A stretch of 64,000 nt of DNA. It comes from Myxococcales bacterium (GTDB lineage Bacteria > Myxococcota_A > UBA796 > GCA-2862545). The notes beneath the pieces are model-generated. The model was not told the DNA's origin, searched no databases, and saw only the letters and a program-made list of their open reading frames with translations. The stretch covers positions 1-64,000 of the forward strand of contig JAHQVJ010000116.1 in assembly GCA_019634415.1 (NCBI GenBank), given 5' to 3'. Made by a program: the position numbers and the translations under genes. Positions 59,548 to 64,000 of the stretch are shown here, in pieces. Within the stretch, counting starts at the first letter, position 1. Each line of letters opens with the position of its first letter.

Positions 59548-62063
59548 TGCGCACCTCTCTCCTCACGCTGCTCGCCTTGGCGTGCTCCCCCAGCACCGCC
59601 CCCGTGGACGCCTGCTTCGCCGGCGGCCGCACCGACACCGACGGCGACGGTCTGACCGACGCCGAAGAGATCGAGATCGGCATCGATCCGTGCAAGGCCG
59701 ACACCGACGGCGACGGATTCGACGACTTCCAGGAGGTCGTGGAGCTGAGCTTCGACTCCGCCGTGGCGCCACACCGCTACAACCCCAAGATCGCGGACCT
59801 GCCCTCGCTGGCCGTGGACGTCACCTCGTTCCCCGTGATCGAGTTCACGGGGAGCACGGTGGTGAGCAGCTCCGCCTCGCGCGGGGTGACCACGGAGCAG
59901 GCCAACAGCCTGAAGGTCTCCTCGGTGCGCACCAACGCCCACAGCCGTGGCTACGAGCGCGCCATCGCCCACGGCGTGGCCACCTCCCAGGGCCGGGAGC
60001 AGTCCACGTCGGAGTCCAACTCCACCACCAAGGGCGTGAGCCTGTCCACCACGGTGGGTAGCGAGGTGACGGCAGGCTCCTCGGGGGTCGAGGGCACGGC
60101 GTCGGCCTCGGTGACCGCCACCGGCTCCTACGAGCAGACCACCGAGACCACGTCGAGCTCCACCACCTCCTTCAGCACCGAGCAGTCCTACGAGAACACC
60201 CAGAGCTTCAGCTCCGAGTCGAGCTACGCCGTGCAGCAGGGAGCCGCCTCGGGCTGGACGGAGTCGCTGTCGGAGGCCCTGCAGTGGTCGGTGGAGCAGG
60301 CCGACGAGATCGACGGGGGGCGTCTGCTCGTGTCCACCCGCATCACCAACACGAGCCTGGTGGGCTACCAGCTCGAGTCGGTGGTGCTCAACGCCTACGA
60401 GGTCAACGACTTCGGCGACCAGCGGTTGCCCGTGGCGTCCCTGGCCTTCGAGGGCGTGGGTCAGATGGAGGAGGGTCGCTCGGCGGAGCTGATCTTCGAG
60501 ACCGACGCCCTGTCCATGGCGCAGACCCAGCGCCTGCTGCTCGATCCCATGGGGCTGACCTTCTCCGTGGGAGGCTTCGACATCGAGACCGACGCAGGCG
60601 AGGGCTTTGCGCAGCGATTCAGCCAGGTGCGCAGCAACACCGCCACGGTCTTCATCGACTTCGACATCCCCGGCGGCCCGGAGCCCATGCGCTTCCAGGT
60701 GGCCACCGAGACCCCCGACGCCACCGGTGCCGTGGCGGGCCTCACGGTGGCTCAGCTGTTCGAAGAGGTCCTCTACCTGGACTACGAGACGGCCTCCGAG
60801 GAGCTGCGCAACCCCTGGACGGGCGAGGTGGTGGGCACCGCCGAGCGCCTCGTGGGCATCGCGGGGCACTCCGTGAACGACGCCACCGGACGGCACTGGG
60901 CCGTGGGCCTGCAGTCGCAGGAGCCCCTCACCCAAGCGGCGGACTTCTCCGAGCTGGTGCTGCGCAAGGGCGACGTGCTGCACCTCGTGCTGGTGGAGGA
61001 CGCGGACGGAGACGGCGCGGGCTACCTCGACGAGGTGCGCGTGGGCACCAATCCCCTCGACATCGACACCGACAACGACGGGCTGTCCGACGGAGCCGAG
61101 GCGGTGTCGGTGTGGGAGGTCTGGGATGGACAGCAGTGGCGGCGCGTGGCGTCGTCGCCCACCGACGCCGACATCGACGGCGACGGCTTGACCGATGCGG
61201 TGGAGCGGGAGCGCGGCCTGGATCCGTGGCGCGCCGACACCGACGGGGACGGCGTGACCGACGACCAGGAGTGGGGCGCGTTCCTGTCGATGCACCCAGG
61301 TGACGGGTTCACGTGCGGTCGCGGCCGCTCGGGCCACGTCCGGTGCTGGGACGGTGCAGCTCCCTTCGACGACGGCCTGCTGCTCGCGGAGCTGGACGTC
61401 CACGAGTCCACCGCCTGTGGCCTGGACGACCGGGCTCGCCCCGACTGCTGGGGGACCGTGCCCGGCGCGGCTCCAGCGGGTCCGCTGACGGGACTCGCCG
61501 TGGGACACGCCCACGCGTGTGGGATCTCGCCCTTGGGCGAGGCCCTCTGCTGGGGAGAAGACGACCAGGGCCAGGTCAGCGGCGCGCCCGATCGCATCTG
61601 GACGCACCTGGCCGCCGGCGACGCCCACACCTGCGGCATCGACGAGACCGGTGCCATCGTCTGCTGGGGCAGAGACGACCAAGGCCAGGTGAGCGACGCA
61701 CCGGCAGGACGATTCAGCACGCTGGCGCTGTCCGACGCAGGCGCCTGCGCCATCAACTTCGCAGGCGAGATCACCTGCTGGGGCGAGGCTGCCCCCGACG
61801 TGTTCTCGGGCATGCCTGGTGCGCGGTCCGCCGTGGCCTTGGGGGCCCGCTCTCGCGCCGCCATCGTGCAGGGCACTGCCGTCTTCTGGACGCAGGACGA
61901 CGCGGCCTACTTCCACGCGCTGGACGACGTGAGCGGCAACGCCTCCATCGCGGTGGGGGGCGAGCGCACCTGCTGGTGGACGGACCAGGGAGAGAGCTGG
62001 TGCGGAGCGTGGTCGGCAGCCGATCTCGCCGTCACGGCCACGGCCTCCCATCCTCCCCTGTAG
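59547..62063 (+). CDS. Anthrax-protective-antigen-like (Binary_toxB) pore lipoprotein with RCC1 propeller
   Basis: This 838-residue lipoprotein starts at ATG 59547 (TGATG overlap, AAGGAG upstream) with lipobox LALAC. After two EF-hand-like calcium loops (29-62; DTDGDGLTDAEE), residues about 85-405 resemble protective antigen domains 1-2: a SLAVDVTSFPVIEF strand, a long Ser/Thr-alternating region (104-235) like the PA pore hairpin, WTESLSEALQWSVEQAD, RLLVSTRITNTSLVGYQLESVVL and LTFSVGGFDIETDAGEGF with NTATVFIDFD. In PA this domain forms the translocation pore. PA14 is absent. More calcium loops follow (484-573), then an RCC1-like propeller (about 585-830; HACGISPLGEALCWG, HTCGIDETGAIVCWG) instead of the PA receptor domain. 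The upstream coupled lipoprotein may be its partner. Confidence 0.65.
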   Translation: MRTSLLTLLALACSPSTAPVDACFAGGRTDTDGDGLTDAEEIEIGIDPCKADTDGDGFDDFQEVVELSFDSAVAPHRYNPKIADLPSLAVDVTSFPVIEFTGSTVVSSSASRGVTTEQANSLKVSSVRTNAHSRGYERAIAHGVATSQGREQSTSESNSTTKGVSLSTTVGSEVTAGSSGVEGTASASVTATGSYEQTTETTSSSTTSFSTEQSYENTQSFSSESSYAVQQGAASGWTESLSEALQWSVEQADEIDGGRLLVSTRITNTSLVGYQLESVVLNAYEVNDFGDQRLPVASLAFEGVGQMEEGRSAELIFETDALSMAQTQRLLLDPMGLTFSVGGFDIETDAGEGFAQRFSQVRSNTATVFIDFDIPGGPEPMRFQVATETPDATGAVAGLTVAQLFEEVLYLDYETASEELRNPWTGEVVGTAERLVGIAGHSVNDATGRHWAVGLQSQEPLTQAADFSELVLRKGDVLHLVLVEDADGDGAGYLDEVRVGTNPLDIDTDNDGLSDGAEAVSVWEVWDGQQWRRVASSPTDADIDGDGLTDAVERERGLDPWRADTDGDGVTDDQEWGAFLSMHPGDGFTCGRGRSGHVRCWDGAAPFDDGLLLAELDVHESTACGLDDRARPDCWGTVPGAAPAGPLTGLAVGHAHACGISPLGEALCWGEDDQGQVSGAPDRIWTHLAAGDAHTCGIDETGAIVCWGRDDQGQVSDAPAGRFSTLALSDAGACAINFAGEITCWGEAAPDVFSGMPGARSAVALGARSRAAIVQGTAVFWTQDDAAYFHALDDVSGNASIAVGGERTCWWTDQGESWCGAWSAADLAVTATASHPPL

Positions 62064-62069
62064 CGACGG

Positions 62070-63377
62070 CTACTCGGAGAGGGTGATCCGCACGACGCGT
62101 GCGGGCTCCTCTCCCTCCACCGAGGCGATCCACGCCGCCCCCGTGGTCTGCTCCACCGCGAGCAGCGGACCGAAGGCACCAGGCAACGGGATGCGGCGCA
62201 CCGCCCCCGAGCGCGGATTCACCAGGAAGGCGCTCTGGTCGGCCGTGGCCGACACCCACACCCGACCCGTCTCGCCATGGACCGCAGCCGCCGAAGGCCC
62301 GGTCTTCTCCCCGAGGGAAGTCGACATGAAGGAGCCAGACAGCGGGTCGAACTGCGTGAGCTTGCCGCTGGCCGCCTCGGGGATCCAGATGGAGCCGTCG
62401 GGACCGATCCCGAGCCGGCCGGGCGTCGCCGTGCCGCTGGGCAGCAGGTACACCTTCGACGAGGCGTCGGGCAGTCCTACACGCGTCACGGCGTGGGCGT
62501 CTGGCTGGCTCAGGATCAGCCGGCTCCGGCCGTTGTAGACCAGGTCGCCGAGGCGCTGGGAGGTGGCTCCGGGTGCCGGCGGCAGCGAGTGCCGAGTCAC
62601 GGTGCCGTCAGCGGGCACCAGGTGGCCCACGGTGGGTGCGTCACCTCCGTCGTCGGCGAACCACACGCCGCCAGCGTCGTCGAAGGCGATGCCGCGAACC
62701 GCGTCGGTGCCCACCTCGAAGCTCGTGGTGTCGCGCGACGTCACGTCGAGCTCGACCAGCTGACGCTTCGACGCCTCCGCCACCCACAGCGCGCCAGCGG
62801 CGTCGAACGCGAGCGACCCCACGCCCGCGCCGTTGGCTCCGAAGGCCTCCACGTTGCCCGTGGCGGGATCCAGCGCCCAGACCTCACCGCGAGAGGGCGA
62901 CGTCATCCAGGCGCGGCCGTCCGGACCTGCCACCAGATCGGCTGGCCACGACGTGGACGAGGGCAACAGGAACTCGGTGATCCCCACCCCCGCCAGGTCG
63001 GCGGGCGACGGCAGCGGCACGGCCGGCTCCCCAGCGGTGTCCAGCGTCAGCGCCACCGACGGACCCTGCCCCTCGGTGACGGTGATCGCCGCGGTGCCCT
63101 CGGGCCACCCGCGATGCCGCGCCACCACCTCGTAGGCACCGTCGTCGAGGCCCTGCAGGCGAAACGCACCCGAGGCGTCGGTGAAGGTGGACCGTCGCAC
63201 GGTGGACGCCTTGGGCACGGCGGTGACCAGCACACCCGCGAGCGGCTCGTCTCCTCCCGTGTGCACCGTGCCCGACACCGCGGGGGGCAGCTCGGGCACA
63301 GCGGGCGGCTCGGCGGGCTCGACGGGCTCGGGAGGCGAGGACGCACATCCCATCCACATCAACCACGACACCATCAT
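62070..63377 (-). CDS. Lipoprotein with carboxypeptidase-regulatory-like and Vgb/SMP-30 propeller domains
   Basis: This 435-residue lipoprotein starts at ATG 63377 (GGAGGG upstream; the start overlaps the preceding stop by one base, TGATG) with lipobox MGC. After a Pro/Glu linker an Ig-like CarboxypepD_reg-type domain (about 35-105) reads GTVHTGGDEPLAGVLVTAVP and FRLQGLDDGAYEVVARHRG. Residues 120-435 are a six-bladed propeller with GPDGRAWMT, AAGALWVAEAS, DAGGVWFADD, GPDGSIWIPEA repeats, the streptogramin lyase (Vgb)/SMP-30 pattern. True Vgb histidines are not obvious, so lyase activity is doubtful. It is followed on its 5' side by two small genes. Confidence 0.78.
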   Translation of the reverse strand: MMVSWLMWMGCASSPPEPVEPAEPPAVPELPPAVSGTVHTGGDEPLAGVLVTAVPKASTVRRSTFTDASGAFRLQGLDDGAYEVVARHRGWPEGTAAITVTEGQGPSVALTLDTAGEPAVPLPSPADLAGVGITEFLLPSSTSWPADLVAGPDGRAWMTSPSRGEVWALDPATGNVEAFGANGAGVGSLAFDAAGALWVAEASKRQLVELDVTSRDTTSFEVGTDAVRGIAFDDAGGVWFADDGGDAPTVGHLVPADGTVTRHSLPPAPGATSQRLGDLVYNGRSRLILSQPDAHAVTRVGLPDASSKVYLLPSGTATPGRLGIGPDGSIWIPEAASGKLTQFDPLSGSFMSTSLGEKTGPSAAAVHGETGRVWVSATADQSAFLVNPRSGAVRRIPLPGAFGPLLAVEQTTGAAWIASVEGEEPARVVRITLSE

Positions 63378-63712
63378 CAGGGTCCCTCCATCGTACGACC
63401 CCGCAGCAGGCGCTCCCGCGTGCGGCGACGGCGGGCCGCCTCCGACGGGCCGAAGCGCTCTCCCTCGAAGTCCTCGAGCTGATCCAGCAGCTCCGCCTGG
63501 GTCTGGGGATCGGGCGTACCCACCACGGGTGTCCCGACGGGCTGCACGCCCTCGGGCCGAAGGGGCAGCGGATCGGCGCGCTGCTCCACGGGCGGTGGAG
63601 CCACCAGCTGCACGCGATCGTGGCCACGCGGCCACAGCAACCAAGCCCCCGTGGTCAGTCCCAACACCCCCACCACGCCGCTCGCGAGGGCGAACCGGTA
63701 GGCGGGCCTCAC
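63377..63712 (-). CDS. Small single-pass membrane protein
   Basis: This 111-residue protein has one N-terminal hydrophobic segment (ALASGVVGVLGLTTGAWLLW) and a charged, Pro/Arg/Glu-rich tail (VAPPPVEQ, EGERFGPSEAARRRRTRERLL). It starts with GTG at 63712, overlapping the preceding stop (GTGA), and its own stop overlaps the next start (TGATG). No family is recognised. The position inside a tight run with the Vgb-like propeller suggests a shared function. Confidence 0.6.
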   Translation of the reverse strand: MRPAYRFALASGVVGVLGLTTGAWLLWPRGHDRVQLVAPPPVEQRADPLPLRPEGVQPVGTPVVGTPDPQTQAELLDQLEDFEGERFGPSEAARRRRTRERLLRGRTMEGP

Positions 63713-64000
63713 GGCGACGCGCCCTCACCGTCCACGGACACCCAGTCCCGACCCTCCCGCCGGAAGATCTGCGGGTGGGTGCCATCGTCGTCGGGGGAGA
63801 CCCGGCGCCGGATCTCATCGGGCGTGATCTCCCAGATCTGATCGATCCGGCCATCGCGATCGAGGTCCACGTGGGCTCGGTTCACCGTGTCGAAGCCCTC
63901 GTCTTGGAAGACGGCCACGCCGATCGGAAGCGCCGGCACGAGATCCAGCTTCTCCCCCTCGGGCAGGGAGCGGCCACGCCACCCCAGCACCAGCCCGTCG
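63709..64000 (-). CDS. Unknown soluble protein, 5'-truncated by window edge
   Basis: The frame is open to the right edge and stops at 63709-63711. The visible 96 residues read GRSLPEGEKLDLVPAL, a DLDRDGRIDQIW calcium-like or acidic turn, and DDDGTHPQIFRREGRDWVS. The start is outside the window; a GTG at 63990 could serve as an internal one. The acidic DxDxDG segment resembles the calcium-binding loops common in this window. It is coupled (GTGA) to the small membrane protein. Confidence 0.45.
   Translation of the reverse strand, partial: DGLVLGWRGRSLPEGEKLDLVPALPIGVAVFQDEGFDTVNRAHVDLDRDGRIDQIWEITPDEIRRRVSPDDDGTHPQIFRREGRDWVSVDGEGASP

Noticed and set aside
1-64000. Search for tRNA, rRNA, riboswitch, integrase or insertion sequence
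   Set aside because: I saw no cloverleaf-like, rRNA-like or transposase-like sequence; not an exhaustive computation.

Overview
This 64 kb window is high-GC DNA carrying 53 intact or edge-truncated genes and three degraded loci, packed on both strands with few gaps above 150 bp. Many gene pairs overlap by 1-4 bases (GTGA or TGATG junctions), and GTG starts are frequent. The gene content points to a Myxococcota-type (former deltaproteobacterial) chromosome. It has about fifteen lipoproteins with lipoboxes followed by Thr/Asp/Pro-rich linkers, two multi-domain eukaryotic-type Ser/Thr kinases (PEGA, FGE and TonB_C-like domains), FHA and PilZ proteins, thrombospondin-type-3 repeats on an OmpA protein, VCBS/ASPIC and von Willebrand A lipoproteins, and several secreted peptidases. 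I see no rRNA, tRNA, CRISPR array, transposase or phage gene, so this reads as chromosomal accessory and surface-biology DNA.

Layout. 0-10 kb: a TSUP permease (cut by the edge), a two-AAA+ Clp-type ATPase fused to a release-factor-2-like domain, a PAP2 membrane protein, a vWA lipoprotein broken by an amber codon, a PNGase F-like lipoprotein, and a LemA/TPM/TPM trio whose third gene is decayed. 10-20 kb: a sulfatase, an arylsulfotransferase-like lipoprotein with an S9 peptidase and an OmpA/TSP3 porin in one minus-strand run, GatB/YqeY, a DUF4097-like lipoprotein and a quinone oxidoreductase. 20-29 kb: a second arylsulfotransferase-like lipoprotein, two haem-motif (CxxCH) lipoproteins, a VCBS/ASPIC lipoprotein and a TIR-ParA fusion with a small downstream partner.

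29-41 kb: a trypsin-like protease, a zinc-ribbon protein, a protein with four TonB_C-like units, a rhodanese, a DUF4230 protein, a homocysteine methyltransferase, a DUF1704 (QEGLA) metallopeptidase candidate, a Ser/Thr kinase ending in another TonB_C-like unit, and a lipase. 41-50 kb: an M28-PDZ-propeller lipoprotein, an unrecognised 696-residue protein, two methyltransferases (one ArsM-like), a cytochrome P460-like lipoprotein divergent from a TetR regulator, and an oligopeptide-binding-protein remnant. 50-64 kb: a minus-strand run (kinase-FGE, PilZ, lipoprotein, vWA lipoprotein, S9 peptidase), a divergent FHA regulator ending in a tandem 66-bp hairpin repeat, a two-gene lipoprotein operon encoding a tail-fibre-like protein and an anthrax-protective-antigen-like pore protein, and a Vgb-like propeller run at the right edge.

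The most unusual items are: (i) the AAA+ unfoldase with a GGQ-less RF2 domain, (ii) the TIR-ParA fusion with its small partner, (iii) the protective-antigen-like lipoprotein with a C-terminal RCC1 propeller and its coupled partner, and (iv) the cysteine-paired TonB_C-like units used in a four-unit secreted protein and as the output end of a kinase. All functional statements rest on motif reading; no database search was run.
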